Source: Hydra vulgaris | Taxonomy: Eukaryota > Cnidaria > Hydrozoa > Anthoathecata > Hydridae | Reading direction: 5' to 3' | Assembly: GCF_038396675.1 (NCBI RefSeq) | Contig: NC_088926.1 | Span: 17,417,501 to 17,481,500, forward strand | Length of the DNA: 64,000 bases | Part shown: one piece after another, positions 1 through 12,480 of the stretch | Layout of the letters: every line of letters begins with the position of its first letter | Position numbering within the stretch: position 1 is the first letter of the stretch | Made by a program: the position numbers and the translations under genes | The notes under the pieces: model-generated | Databases searched by the model: none | What the model was told of the DNA's origin: nothing | Seen by the model: only the letters and a program-made list of their open reading frames with translations

Positions 1-100
1 CGACTGACAAATAGCCTGACCCGCAACGGAGTGCTGCTACATCGACTGAGGGTTTGGTTGGGGCAGGCAGTCTATCATTATTAAAAAAAAAATTCCGGTC
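1..100. repeat. fragment of a dispersed repeat shared with 19.8-20.1 kb
   Basis: The first bases (gactgacaaata, then gagtgc-gctacat-gactgagggtttggtt-ggcaggca) match the end of the 43-bp array at about 19985-20060. Both copies run from the last array unit into the same unique tail, so this is one repeat family cut by the window edge. Confidence 0.7.
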
Positions 101-165
101 TTGCATTTTAATTTTTACTTTTTGTCAACAAAATATGGAAAAAACTTTCGGACAACATCTAAGGG

Positions 166-400
<235 letters not shown>

Positions 401-975
401 ATATAAAATCTATATTTAAGTAATAAAATAGTTAATAACAAACATATGTTAAATATAAGCACAATATACAAATAAAATGTCCATAAATAAAAACATAAAA
501 TATATTTTTTTTGATATATTACCTGCATAAACATGGCAACAAAATAAATTTTTTTAAAATAGTTACTACATTCGTTGATATTTCGCTTTCATTTTTTAAT
601 ACCATATCTAAACAAAAAATTATTGAAAACTATTAAAATAGTATCAGTATTTTACTGCAAAAACTAGAAGTAATATGCTTCAAAATACTCATATACAAAT
701 AATATATGAATTCCAATCACCATTAAAATGCTGCAAATGCATATAAAATACATTACCATATCTCTCTTTAACAGCTGTTAAAGAGGGATATGGTAACAAA
801 TGACAAATTACAAAACAAATGCTTCACTAGACATAACTGAAAAAAATTTTAAACTAAAGTTTTATTCAGTAAATAATGACACGCGTTAGTAAATAAGAAT
901 GAATCAATGAAAAATCAAAACATACAAAAGAAACATACTATTCAGAGACAAAAAGTTATATAATATATTATAATT
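401..975. other. AT-rich non-coding stretch containing a 44-bp palindrome
   Basis: No coding signature. It contains a near-perfect palindrome at 753-796 (ttaccatatc...gatatggtaa, one mismatched pair, no spacer). On the minus strand, AATAAA at about 859-864 could serve the exon ending at 976. Confidence 0.6.
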
Positions 976-1172
976 TTAAAAAAAGTAAAAAAATGGTAAG
1001 CATGGAAAGTACGGTCTTAGTAACAAAAGAAGTGCTCCAACAGCTACCAAAGAAATTTTAAAATTAACACACCACTCAGCTAAAGATGTGATAATACCTT
1101 TTTCATCAGGATTGCTATCCAGATCACTTTCATTTTCACTCTTCTTCTGTTTGTTGCATAGGAAGCAGCCTT
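976..1172 (-). CDS. putative last coding exon with a C-terminal membrane helix
   Basis: A minus-strand exon is suggested by an acceptor (attgtttag) just before position 1172 and an open frame to the TAA at 978-976. The translation is cysteine-containing and acidic at first (GCFLCNKQKKSENESDLDSN), then has a hydrophobic segment (FKISLVAVGALLLLL) followed by RPYFPCLPFF and the stop. That is the layout of a tail-anchored or single-pass membrane protein whose last helix sits almost at the C-terminus. I do not recognise the family. The frame enters the exon after one base of a codon; no partner exon upstream (higher coordinates) could be identified with confidence. It could be a chance frame, but the mixed polar then hydrophobic composition argues for a real gene end. 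Confidence 0.4.
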
Positions 1173-2215
1173 CTAAACAATTATCAGTTAAATTATAACG
1201 TATAATATTAGTAGCATAATATTATTAATCATTGTTACTACAAAAAAACAAAATTTTAAAAAGATTTAACTTGACTACTTTAAAAATTAGAAGAGCAAGA
1301 GGTGATTTGATTTAATTTTATAAAATAAGTAAAAATACGGATAAAGTTAAATGGAATCATCCTCCTAAAATAATTACATATGCAATAACAAAAGGTCATA
1401 CTCAGAAAATGCAAAAGCAATTCACACATTCTACCGCATTCTACCAGATTTAACTTCTACACAAACATAACAGTGAACAATTGGAATAATTAAACAGGAG
1501 AGATATTCAACTCTGATAATGTGAATGTCTTCAAAAACAAGTTTGATTGTTTCAAAAACAAACAAAAGAAAATAAAAAAAAAATAATGAAAAAATGAAAA
1601 ATAAAAAATGAGCACTTTTCCAAAAGCCGTCAAAGTTTAACATCTACAGATGTTAGATTCACCACATTGTATGTGTACAGCAAAAAAAAAAAATATTATT
1701 ATTTTTATTGTTATTATTATTACATTCTAGCATTTTACATCTTTACCAATTTTACATCTTATTATAAATATATAAATACAGTAAATTACTTAAAGTTTTT
1801 AAACATTAAGAAATTTACTATTACTATATTGATTAGTCCAAATATTGATTCATCAGTTCAATTCAATTTTAATTAAGAAATATATATCTTTTGAATAAAA
1901 TAAAAACGTAAGAGCATAAAATAAAGTCTTAATACATGATATGGTAGCCTAATAGAAGCCTTTTTGCACAATTTCATAGATTCTCCTGCAATCAGTGCTG
2001 CCCTGAGGAGAATTTTGTGAAGCAGCACAAACTTCGTTCAGGCCATGATAATAAATGTTCTTTATATAAAATTAAAAAATTCTACTATCTTTAATGTAAT
2101 ATAGACAAGTTTATTTACAAATTATCTAGCTACATAATAAGCTACATAATAAACTACTAGTTTAAAGTTAAATAAACACAAAAATGAAAATAAATACCTG
2201 TATCTCTCTAGCCAA
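1173..2215. other. AT-rich stretch, no gene seen
   Basis: Homopolymer-rich intergenic or intronic sequence. A short frame near 1985-2080 reads like a C..C...H...H pattern but is too short and isolated to call. Confidence 0.5.
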
Positions 2216-2219
2216 CTGG

Positions 2220-2625
2220 ATTCTAACAAAGGGGATTTTTTTTCACCACCACTTCTTCGCGTGATTCAATCTTTTTTATTGTTTTCTATTGTTTTAGTTG
2301 ATATTATTATTACTTTTAATTTTTACAATAATTGTTTTTTATGCCATCGTAGGTCTTTACGCATCATCAGTTTGTAACTGTTAGTAAATGTCCCTCACTT
2401 TTGTATTTTTATATACAGTTATTATGGTGGAAATATATTGATTGATTGATTTTTTGGTTCTTTTAATACCACTTCTTCTCGTGGTTCAACCTTTCTGAGT
2501 TCTTTAACGACTACTTGTTCTCGTGATTCAGTCTTTATTGATTCTTTTAATACCATTTTTTCTCGTGATTCAACCTTTCCGAGTTCTATAACGACCACTT
2601 CTTCTCGTGATTTAATCTGTTTGTT
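2220..2625 (-). repeat. 42-bp coding-type tandem repeat (14-residue units), interrupted
   Basis: On the minus strand, 2455-2625 reads as about four 14-residue units of the form ESRE-VVVKEL-KV (variants ESREKMVLKESIKT and EPREEVVLKEP). A further half unit (KKIESREEVVVKK) lies at about 2225-2275 after a roughly 180-bp interruption that ends in gattgattgatt. The 42-bp period stays in frame without stops, which suggests a repeat exon of a protein, perhaps upstream of the exon at 976-1172. The last unit runs into a stop in an A-rich run. No known family recognised. Confidence 0.45.
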
Positions 2626-2754
2626 TTAGAATAATTTCTTTACAACTTCTTTGCATAACCCACACTTAACTAAAAACGGGATTTTATTAAGAATGGCCGA
2701 AATTTTTTTCAGCACTAAAACCTGTAACACACTGAACGTATTCAAAAAAGCAAA

Positions 2755-2885
2755 AATTCAGTCGTATTCCGACGTTGGTCCGACTTTGGTTCTACGTTAT
2801 CACTTGAGTGATAAAATAAACCAACGCTTCCGACGTTGTGCCAACGTTGGCCAAATGTATGTGTGCTAGCTGGGTTGTTTGTTAA
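2755..2885. repeat. dispersed repeat with CCAACGTTGG motifs
   Basis: Contains several copies of ttccgacgttgg, ccaacgttgg and similar palindromic decamers, ending in gtgtgctagctgggtt. This looks like the end of a small mobile element; the other end is not recognisable. Confidence 0.4.
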
Positions 2886-2889
2886 AAAA

Positions 2890-3500
2890 TTATGCCGAGG
2901 CAAAAAAATAGTTATTTCGCGATTATATTTTACTTGATAGTTTCTTGCTGATTGATAACTTCTTGGCAAAACTCGTACAAATGAATCAAGTCTTACAATT
3001 AAAGCAGTGAGACCCACTTTATCTCATCTTTTCTCATAACATAGTTTTAGTAGTGATATAATTTTTGTTGCTCGATGCTGTACTTTTTCTAAGAGATTAC
3101 TTTCATTTACAAAACATGGAGACATCACAGATACAGAAAATTCAATTAACGGTCTTACAAAAGTACATACAATTTTTAGTAATTTTTAGTCTATTTAAAC
3201 CTTAAAATGCATTCCTCAACATACCCAAAACATAATTTGCTTTACTTGCAGATAGAGTTGTTTTTTCTTTTCACTTGATTTTTTCATTTTACGTCAGAGG
3301 TAAATATTACACCAAAACCTTTTTCAACAAGACTGGTACTTAAATATATATTTTGCATAAAGTTAATTCTTTTCGGGTTATTTTTACCAAAGTGCATTAT
3401 TAAACACTTCTCAAAATTAAACTTTATTAGCCATTTGATGGACCAAATGACAGCTTATCTAGGTCATTTTGCAATAGGTTAACACTTGCTTCACAATCAA
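2890..3500 (-). pseudogene. LINE reverse-transcriptase C-terminal fragment
   Basis: Minus-strand frames, joined across stops and shifts, give the usual order of the RT thumb and C-terminal region of a CR1/L2-like non-LTR element: LQNDLDKL, then NFEKCLIMHFGKNN, GVIFTSDVK, ASKANYVLGMLRNAF, TFVRPLIEFSVSV and LLEKVQHRATKII, finishing with GLTALIVRLD. At least three stops and two frame changes are present, so it is a fossil. It abuts the hAT-like fossil at about 3500 in the same orientation, so one probably inserted in the other. Confidence 0.8.
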
Positions 3501-3504
3501 CCCA

Positions 3505-3841
3505 CTGTGTATTTTTGAAGTGTATTTTTATTTTTTGTCGAAAAACAGCAAAACAGTTTTAGAACGATGCGCACCTTATTGATCAACGGCTGCAAATAAT
3601 CAGTCAATTCAATAGAATCATCCTTCTCACTGATTACATATTAAAAATCGCCGGAAAAGTCTTCGTCATCATTATTGGTTTTGTTTGTCTGATCGTCTGT
3701 GTTTCTGTCTTTGTCACTTTCTCTACTATTGTTGTAATCGCAGATTACTTTCAAGTTTTTTCGCCGAAGTTGACAGTTTTTTGTATAAAACGTCATGAAC
3801 GCCGGGATGAATGCCATGTACAATGCACAACTGTTTATCAC
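3505..3841 (-). pseudogene. hAT-like transposase fragment
   Basis: The minus strand reads a 66-codon frame ending ...DDEDFSGDF, then a TAA at 3643-3641. It continues in the same frame with IELTDYLQPLINKVRIVLKL, F, STKN and LQKY. The block L-x-x-LINKVR-x-V-x-LF...K-N-x-x-LQKY is typical of the region preceding the catalytic core in hAT/ZBED transposases. The in-frame stop and the truncation at about 3500 make it a fossil. The first 66 residues may be element or host sequence. Confidence 0.6.
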
Positions 3842-4805
3842 AATTGCTTAAACTTCCCACTTTCTGCATGTACTACCGGTATTGGATAGTGTTATTCCAT
3901 GTTATTTACGCTTTTTAATTTTTGTTCGTTAAATGACGTTTTAGAAGTATTTATTATAAATACCGATTTTTATTTATAAATTTTTTTTTATGCATTTGAC
4001 ACCTATAAATATCAATAAATAAATAGCACTTAGTTACATAATTAGTTAAACATTTTTAGTTCATAAAACATAATTAAATATAATTAAATAATTAAGTTCT
4101 TAATTAAATACCTCTATAATTACGTGTTTCATTAGTTTTTTTTCCCAAAGTGACTGTTTCGCAAGTTCCTATTGTGATGGATATCATTTTGACATAAGTT
4201 TTTATTTTTTTTCATTGTTTCAAAAAGTTAAATTTTTTTTTTTTTAATATTTTGTGATTCTGAAAATAACATTTAATTACAAATATTTTGGTATTTAAAG
4301 ATGTTTCATTTTTACAATTCTATCCATTTAACATACACATTTTCTTAATGGAATTAGAAATATCGTTTAGCTAAAGCGCTAGTTTATCAAATGCTACATC
4401 CAAAAGCACTAATTTCGTATTCAGCGAAAATGCTTTATTTTGAAATTCAGCTTGCAAAATGCAATATTACGAAACGAGTACTTGTTAAATGAACATCAAC
4501 GAGTTTAAATGTTTTGTTAATTTCGGTACAAAAAAAATATAATTTATCGTTATCAATAAACTTTTGAGAGAACTTTTCTCTCGGAAATTTAGAAAAAACT
4601 TCCAGTTAACAAATCTAATGGAAGTATTTAACACATGTAAACTTCAATTTTTGTAATGTTATAAACTATATCAAATTTTACAGTTTTACTTTTATTTGAA
4701 AATTGAATTGCGGCAGAATCTCCTTAATTTTGATTTATAGCATTTATTTGCCATTTTATACAGTTTAATAGTATATATTTTTTTTATTAAATTGTGTTAA
4801 AATTG
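3842..4805. other. AT-rich stretch, no gene seen
   Basis: Only low-complexity AT-rich sequence; no reading frame of interest on either strand. Confidence 0.5.
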
Positions 4806-4812
4806 AAGAATA

Positions 4813-4884
4813 GCGTGGCTTCGTGGCCGAAGTGGTTAGAGCGCTGCGCTTCTGAAGCGGAGGTTCAGATCCCTCAGCCTGCTC
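4813..4884 (+). pseudogene. tRNA-Gln-like pseudogene or SINE head
   Basis: An A-box-like stretch (tggccgaagtggttagagcg) is followed by an anticodon arm with loop ttctgaa (anticodon CTG, Gln) and a B-box-like ggttcagatcc. The variable region is missing and the T stem is imperfect, so it is probably not a working tRNA. It may be a stray tRNA-derived element. Confidence 0.45.
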
Positions 4885-5880
4885 ATTTAATATTTTTTTA
4901 AATCTTTTTCAATTTTCTAAAATACTAAACATTTCTAAAGATCTATTGATGTTATATACATAACATGTATAAAGATATTATATATACTATAACAAACGAA
5001 CGGAAGAGAATTTTTTAAAATGCTTAGAGAATTTTTCAAAACACTTGGAGAAGTTTGTTTCGCGTATGTCATGCTAGAGATACGTTATTAATGTAGTTAG
5101 TTAGGCTGCGAATGGTTCGAAAAAAAATTAATAAAAGTTTAAGAGGCTTAATAAAAAATAAAAAAAATAGGCCCGTCTCCCGTTTTTTTTTTTTTTTTTG
5201 TTAGTTTACAATCTTACAATAATAATTTATTGAACAATAAACAAAGATTTTAAAGGTTTTTATTTTCTATTACTTAATAAAAAAATTGAAATAAAACGAC
5301 AATATAAAGAGTAAATATAGAAACGGACGGTGTAGGAGAGACTTATGATGGCCATGTGTGATGACTGGTCATGGTAAATACATCAAGCAGTAAACTCACT
5401 GACTTTGGATCCTCTTCCACTATATTGTTTTAAATTCTTTTTTCCCGCATTTTTTCGTTCGCATAAATTTATAACAAAATCACCTCTTCATTCCCAAACA
5501 CATTATTTTTTCAAAACAAAAAAACTTCAAGTTAATTCGACATTTTCCGGTTACATAACATAATATTGACTTTTAAAACTCGTGAAAATCAGAAATTCCT
5601 TTTTGCAAAGATTTCATACAACAAAATTTTTTTTCAGTTTGAGATTTAGTTAACAAGCGCGCCGTGAATGTGAAACAATCTAGTGAAGTAGGAGAAACAA
5701 TCTAGTGAAGTAAGAATAAGTACATTAAAAGACAAAAATTAGTTCTTTGGTTAAACAAATTAATGAATTAAAAAATACGACGTCCAGTTATTTTATCTTT
5801 CAGCCTTAATCTTGGTACTCTAAATATTTTCAAGTTATATATTGAATGATACGCCATGGGCATCTCAGATGGTATACCAG
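4885..5880. other. AT-rich stretch, no gene seen
   Basis: Includes a short direct duplication at about 5680-5715 (aatctagtgaagtaggagaa repeated) and homopolymer runs. No coding signature. Confidence 0.5.
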
Positions 5881-8700
5881 CTGATACATTAGGGAGTACG
5901 CCTAGTGATTCGCTTTGAAAGACATCAGTTAAATTGTCTAATGGTTCATCAATATGTTCAACGAATGGTCTAATATATCATTTATCAAAGTCAATACCAA
6001 GCCTCAAAAAAACACTAAAAAATGACCCACCAAAAATCACATTAAACTTTGGTACACCAATGCAACTTCACTTAATAATAAAATACAGTAGCTTAAAGCG
6101 CACTTATCCTATGATAAATCAGATATTGTATTTGTGAGGGATACGTGGTTCAATGATAAATCTGTTATGAACATTGATGGGTATAAAAACAATAAAACAG
6201 AGCGTATGGTGAAAATTGTGGTAGATTAGTGATTTATGCAAAATCAAACTTTACACAACATTCGTTAGTCATTTAGCATTTTGTGACAATAAAGTAGAAC
6301 AAATATGTTGTAGTGTGACCACTGGACCAGAACATTTAATAATTGGATGTATTTATAGACCGCCAAGTAGTCCAGAAAGCGTAAACACTGAAATCAATTC
6401 AGTGCATGGAATAGCCAAAATTCTAGTAGACCAAAAAAAATACACTGGATTAATTATAACTGGTGATTTTAATTATCGATTCGATACATAGTATGGGACG
6501 AAGATGGTGGAACAAAACTGAAACAAAATTGTGAAATTAGTATAAAATTTATTGATATTTAAATAAAAATTATGCTGAGCAGTTCATTTTTGAACCAACA
6601 TTTCAAATATCCAATTATGAACCTACAAACACACTTGATTTACTAATGAGAGATAACTGTAAAAAGATTAGAGTCGTTGAAATAGACGCACCGTTTGGAC
6701 AACATTTTGGGTTTGGAAAAAGCACACTATGTAATTCAGTTCAACTATGACATTCAAGGTTTTGACACAATCGCTACACTCTTCAATAGTAAAGATATAA
6801 ATTACTAAAAAAGAGACTATGAAAAAAGAAATCTTGGTTTTAATTTAATAAATTGGTATTAATTGTTCAAAGATTTAAACATGGACCATTGCTACAGTGC
6901 TTTCTTACAAAAATATGAGTTGAGTGAAGTGAACATTCCAAAAAAAAGAGCGAGGTATGATCAAAAAGTTAAAAAAGACCCATGCATAACAGTCGAAGTT
7001 AAAGCTATAATACGTAAAAGGAAAATTTTTTGGATCCATTTGAGATCTGGTAAATTCAAACTCCTGAATAAATTAGACGAATACAAAACAGTAAAAATGT
7101 TATTCAAAAGCAAGTTAAAAGAATACACTACTGATTATGAGAAAAAGCTTATAAATAAGGCAAAAAAAAAACCGAAATTATTCTACAAATATGCAAATAA
7201 GAACCAAAAAGCATCGGTAAAATACAATCAATTAAAAACTGCCCAAAGGTACTCACATCTGACTGGGATGAGATTGTTAATATATTGAACAAAAGTTTTC
7301 AATCGGTTTATGTAAAAGAGCATGATGAAATTCCGGAGTTTGAACCACGCATTACAATTTTTTTTAAATGGGATTGAATTAATATTGTTACAAATACGGC
7401 AGTTCAACAAAAACTGAATTCTCTGGACGTCGACAAAGCATGCGGTAATGATGGTATTAGGTACTTAAAAATTGTTCAAGTAGTGCCGCAACTCCATTAG
7501 ATTTAATTTATCGAAAATCGATTGAAACAGGAGAAACTCCTAGCAAATGGGAAGAAGCAAATATCACGTCAATATTGAAGAATAAAAATACAACAGAACC
7601 GCTTAACTCTAGACCCGTATCATTAACATCTATAACATCCAAAGTTGAGGAAGCATTTATAAGAAAAGCGATAATGACTCATCTCTTGGAAAATAAATTG
7701 CTGTCAAAAAATCACATGGCTTCGTAAAAAATAAAGCCTGTGTAACAAATTTACAAGAAACATTGGACATTTTAACAGCAAGCATAAGGGAAAGTTTAGC
7801 GGTAGATATGATTTATTTGGGTTTTGCCGAAGCCTTTGATAAAGTTCAACATAAACGATTGTTAAAAAAGTGCAAATCAAGATCACGAGTCTTTACAGAA
7901 TGAAATCAATAAGTTTGTAAAATAGACGGATATCTGGTTGACCAAGTTGAATGTTGAAAAGTGAAAAGTGATGCATGTAGATAAAAAGAATCCACAAATA
8001 AGTTATAGTATGATGACAAAGAGCATAAATTAGATACAACAGTAAGTGAAAAAGATTTAGGCGTGATTATTTCATCCGACCTTAAATGGCATGATTAAGT
8101 GACTTATGCGACGGAAAAAGCGCAAAGAACTTTGGGTCTAAAAAAACGTACATTTACATACTTTAAATTGGAAACGGTGAAATCACTATATACGACATTT
8201 GTGAGACCACTTCATGAGATTGCTATACCAGCATGGAAGCCTCATTTACAACGGAATATCGATGAGTTATAAAAAGTGCAAAGAAGAGCAACGAAGTCCC
8301 ACAACTTAAAAAGATTTCATATAAAAAAAGACTAAAAGCGATGGATTTAACAACATTGGATAAAAGAAGAGCAAGAGGAGATACAGCAATACAGATTTAA
8401 GCAAAATGTTGAACAAATAAGTTGGTAAAAAACCACAATCGACATCATCCTTGAATTGTACAGGCCCTGTTTTTTCGGTTTGGGGTAACAAATACAGGTT
8501 AGAAAGAGAATACGTTGCATCATGTTTGCTAAAATATAATTTCTTCACCAACCGAGTTTGTAATAATTGGAATTTATTGCCAAATGAAATCATAGAAGCA
8601 AGATCGTTGAATGTTTTTAAAGCACGAATAGATAAATATTTTTTATAACTTGTGTTTTTAAATTGTGTGGGCTGTCTATAACACGATGCTTGCATTGTGT
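5880..8700 (+). pseudogene. decayed CR1/L2-like LINE (EN-RT), RT core partly deleted
   Basis: Blocks in order on the plus strand, across many stops and shifts. EEP endonuclease: SDIVFVRDTWFNDKSV near 6115, LIIGCIYRPPSSPESV near 6335, GLIITGDFNY near 6450. Linker: frame 6863-7288 with many Lys. RT: LNSLDVDKACGNDGI near 7410 and MIYLGFAEAFDKVQHKRLL near 7805. From there it jumps directly to LNVEKCKVMHVDKKNPQ near 7950, GVIISSDLKWHD, TFVRPLHEIAIPAW and a C-terminus FFTNRVCNNWNLLPNEI near 8550. The segment carrying RT motifs B and C (YADD) is gone, and motif A has Gly where the catalytic Asp is expected. The 3' end lies near 8700 after a short UTR. It is dead by several lesions. Confidence 0.85.
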
Positions 8701-9513
8701 GCCACAATTTATTCTATTTTTAAATACTTTAATATACTTAAAAAAAATATAACTATTTATTATTATTTTTTTTAGAAAAATATTATCAGTATAGAAAAAG
8801 CCATTTTGCCCCATTTGCCATCTTGCCCCGTCTTTCCTGATATTCAAATTATTTTAAAAAAATTTTGACTTTTAATTTCAATTTGTTCAATTTAAATAAA
8901 AGTCATTATAAAAACGTCTTTTTTGTTTAAATATTTTTAAATTTTTTTTAATGATTAACTTTTCATTTTTTTTTTAAGAAATTTTCTAAATTCTCTATTG
9001 ATAAATGATGTTTAAAAATTTATATTAAATGAATTGATTTAATATTTCTTTTTAAAATTTTATTCATTATCATTCATCAATGTCGAGTTTTATTTTTTAA
9101 TATAAACTATTTGTTTTCTACGAAACTCTTTGAGGATCTTACGTGGTATCTTATCTTATGGATCTTATGGATAAAGTTACCAGAAACAAATTGAAGTAAA
9201 GAGAGAAAATTTTGATTCAAGACGCAATATTAATGTAATTTGCATTTTTATTGATATATTACTGTTAAATAGTTTTTAAAAATGATTTTTCCAGAACTTT
9301 AGAAAAATGTTTGCATAAGGTATGATTGCTTTGTCAATTTTTTTATTGCTGAACTTTAAAAAATTTTTTAAAATGTTGTTTTACTTTTAGATTTTAAGTT
9401 ATTTATAAAAGCGTCTTTATAATTAAAGAAAATGGTAAGAATAGGATAGTTTAGATATAAGCTCTTTGTAATGTGTGCATTGATTTTTTTCAAACTGCCT
9501 ATAAATATAAACT
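8701..9513. other. AT-rich stretch, no gene seen
   Basis: Homopolymer-rich DNA. No protein-coding or RNA gene signature. Confidence 0.5.
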
Positions 9514-9714
9514 ACCCGACAAGAAAATATGTGGGAATTTGATATAGGCTACTCTAAATATTTGGAATGACGTTAATGTGTGTCTATGATACTTAATTAG
9601 TACAATACTGACAGGTATATATAAATATTTGTAAATAACTAAAAATATATAATACATATAAACGGTATTAGCATCAATATTACATACGAGCTTTCATTTG
9701 TTTTTTTGTCGGGT
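9514..9714. mobile_element. putative small TIR element (MITE), 0.2 kb
   Basis: Starts tacccgacaagaaaata and ends in the inverse tttttttgtcgggtga. The inverted ends are about 14 bp with one mismatch and enclose AT-rich sequence with no ORF. A target duplication is not clear. Confidence 0.5.
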
Positions 9715-10931
9715 GATTCAATAAACAAAAATCGAGATAATTATCTATACTTGAAATTCAAAAAATAAACAAAGTGTATTATTATTTACGATTAAAACAA
9801 TTAAAAAACAAATAGGATAGTCTATTTATTAAAAAATATCACGAAGCAAAAATTCCATTTAAGCTTAACAGTAGTAAAGGATGTCAAAACCCGGTTTTTA
9901 ATGTAGGAGGGCGCGGTAAAAATCTTAGTTAGAAATATGTTTTGCATAACGCTCTCCTCCATAAATAACCGTATTTTGAAAATCCTACTTAACAGGAGTG
10001 TTAAAACATTTTCAATGCTTACTTTTCAAGTTATGCATTCCTTTTTAAGCTTGTAATAAAAGTTCAATTATAATTAACGCAATGATGAAAACCGTTATTA
10101 AAATGCAAAATATTTTATATTAATCCTACTTATTAAATGCTTTTTTTTTTGTAAAAATTACATTAAAAGTGACCTATGTATTTGGTAAGATACTTGCTTA
10201 CTGTAAGATATTGTCGAGGATCGTCAAAAAATATTATGGTAAGATTTTGTTTTCCAATATATTTTTAGTCGTTTTTTTATATCAACTATATAAAAAAAGT
10301 ATTAATAACAATAAAGTTTAATAGTTTTATAAATCTAATATAATTTTAAGAAACAATAAACCATCTTAAACAAATTTCGTTTTGTAAGCAGAAGTTTTAA
10401 TACGCTAGAAACGGTTTTTACTCGAACATGTCGATTCGGTTAAGTTAATTGATATATAAAAATCGAAAAAAAAAATTTTTTTTCGTCACGTTATTTATGT
10501 ATTTAAAATAGGTTTAAATTGTGTAAAATTTTTTAAAGAATTTATTATAACTACATACGTAGTTATAAAAAATTCTCTAATTTTTTATAACTACGTATAA
10601 ATTTAATGTCTGATTTATTTATATAGTTTATTTTAGAGTAAGGAATGTGAATAAATCTGGATCTTTTTATAATTTCTAGTGCAATTCTAATACTGATGTA
10701 AATTTAATGTTTTCCTAATAAATTATAAATTAAATAGTAAAAAAAGTAAAAAACATATGTATGATATATAGTAAAATATTCTATGGTATTTTTGACCTCA
10801 AGCCCATCACCACAATTAATAGGCATTCTCATTTGACATAGACATAAACATACTCAAGTTTAGAGTTTACACAATGCTTGAAAGTGTCATATCTGAAACA
10901 TGAAAAAATTATGCAGGCACCCATGTATGCA

Positions 10932-10935
<4 letters not shown>
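9715..10935. other. AT-rich stretch with an inverted repeat, no gene seen
   Basis: Contains an inverted repeat at about 10537-10580 (agaattt-ttataactac / gtagttataa-aaattct around atac), with a third partial copy just downstream. No gene. Confidence 0.5.
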
Positions 10936-10937
<2 letters not shown>

Positions 10938-11010
<73 letters not shown>

Positions 11011-11045
11011 GTATATATATATATATTTATATATTTATATATGTA
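10938..11045. repeat. (TA)n microsatellite
   Basis: A TA run with GTATAT and TTTATA interruptions. Confidence 0.97.
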
Positions 11046-11454
11046 AATACTAGCAGTAATTTTTTTGCGGAAGATAGGGAGGGGAGGGTAGCATCCAAAA
11101 ATTTTCTACCACCAAGCGTCATAAAATCTTTGTGAGCTTTTCGGTTGTTGTAGCAAAATTCCAGTGTACGAATACAAAATATATATTGTCAAATTAAAAA
11201 AAAAGTTGTATTCATATGATTACCTAAAACTCCTTCAAAAGTCAAGAACATAGAATTAGAATGTATTTGTGCTGATTCGCCTTTGAATTTGAATCAATTA
11301 AATTTATTACTTAAATGCACTGATTCATCTTGAATTTATTTATGATATGAACTATAATAGGAGATTGAAAATAAAGAAAATTTTAACCTTATTTTTATAG
11401 ATTTACTTAATTACTTGCTATACGTCATATTTGACACATTTAAAAAACTTCTTC

Positions 11455-12480
11455 ACATTATAAAAAAATCAGAAACTTGGAATATCGCCAAAGATGTGAT
11501 TATGGTGTCTTTTGATGTTGTAAATCGCTCAGTTCTATAAAAAAATTTGCTAACTTTGCACTTTTATAACAATTAAATAACAATTTATCATATAAAAATT
11601 TTATAGATTTATATAAACTATATCATAACAAAACTAAGTATACCTGAAACAATACAACTCATAGAAATTTGTTTATTTCAATGTTATTTTCATTGAACAA
11701 TGAGAATTACGTAATACAAGACAAAAACACTTAACTTTTTCGATATAACCATTATAAATAACATAATAGGAAAATTAGAGTACAAAGTATATCGAAAAGA
11801 GGCAGCCACTAACATTCAGATTAAACCGCATATAAATCACAATCCAAGTATCTTAAACGCTATATTTAAAGGATTTCTCCTCATAGCATACTCAACCTGT
11901 AGTATACCTTATTTTCAAAACGGAATAAGCTTTTTACTAACACGTTTATTGAAAACGCGAACGATAAAAAGCAATTGAGGAGTATTACACGCCACTTTTA
12001 TCAAAAAATACAGAATAAAAACACAATTTCATTAAAGTGCAAAATTTTTCCTGTAGTGCCTTTGTCATGGGTACGGTGCTAGGCCTTTCATCAAAACTTC
12101 AAAAACTATTCCGAAAAGCAGGATACAGAGCAGTATTTATATCAAACCCAAATGTAAAGTCTTTATTAACATCAAAAATTAAATCAAAACTACCTAGTAA
12201 CAGCCAGCGTGAAAGCTATATAATAAAATGTAACTGTTACGAAGTTCATTTAGGTGAAACAAAAATGCAGATAAACACCCGGAAGCATTAATATCAGAGG
12301 AGCATTGACGAAAAGAAACATTATCAGTCTGCATTAGCATTTCATAAAACCTTTTGTAAAGAAGATATTATTTGGGTAAAAACAGGAACTTTAAAGTTAG
12401 AAAATAAAAAGTTTGAAAAAACAGTTAGGGAGGCACGAGACATACAAAAACACTTTACGTAAAACGGCGGGATTAATCTT
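11455..12480 (+). pseudogene. Penelope-like element fragment with GIY-YIG-type nuclease
   Basis: Near 11475 the plus strand reads NWNIAKDVIMVSFDVVN, the RT motif A region of Penelope-like elements. At about 11770-11900, in another frame, it reads LEYKVYRKEAATNIQIKPH followed by NAIFKGFLLIAYSTC, typical of the Penelope RT C-terminal part. A frame at 12037-12291 holds the linker and the start of a GIY-YIG-like endonuclease (SYIIKCNCYEVHLGETKMQI), where the usual YIG triplet reads HLG. After a stop the frame continues with YQRSIDEKKHYQSALAFHKT. The RT segment around the YADD motif is missing and there are several stops, so this is an inactive remnant. The family call rests on motif order only. 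Confidence 0.75.

Noticed and set aside
1985..2085. Possible zinc-finger text (CNQCCPEENFVKQHKLRSGH)
   Set aside because: The spacing of Cys and His fits no standard finger and the frame is isolated.
8306..8847. Minus-strand frames over the LINE 3' end
   Set aside because: Shadows of the plus-strand LINE RT C-terminus.
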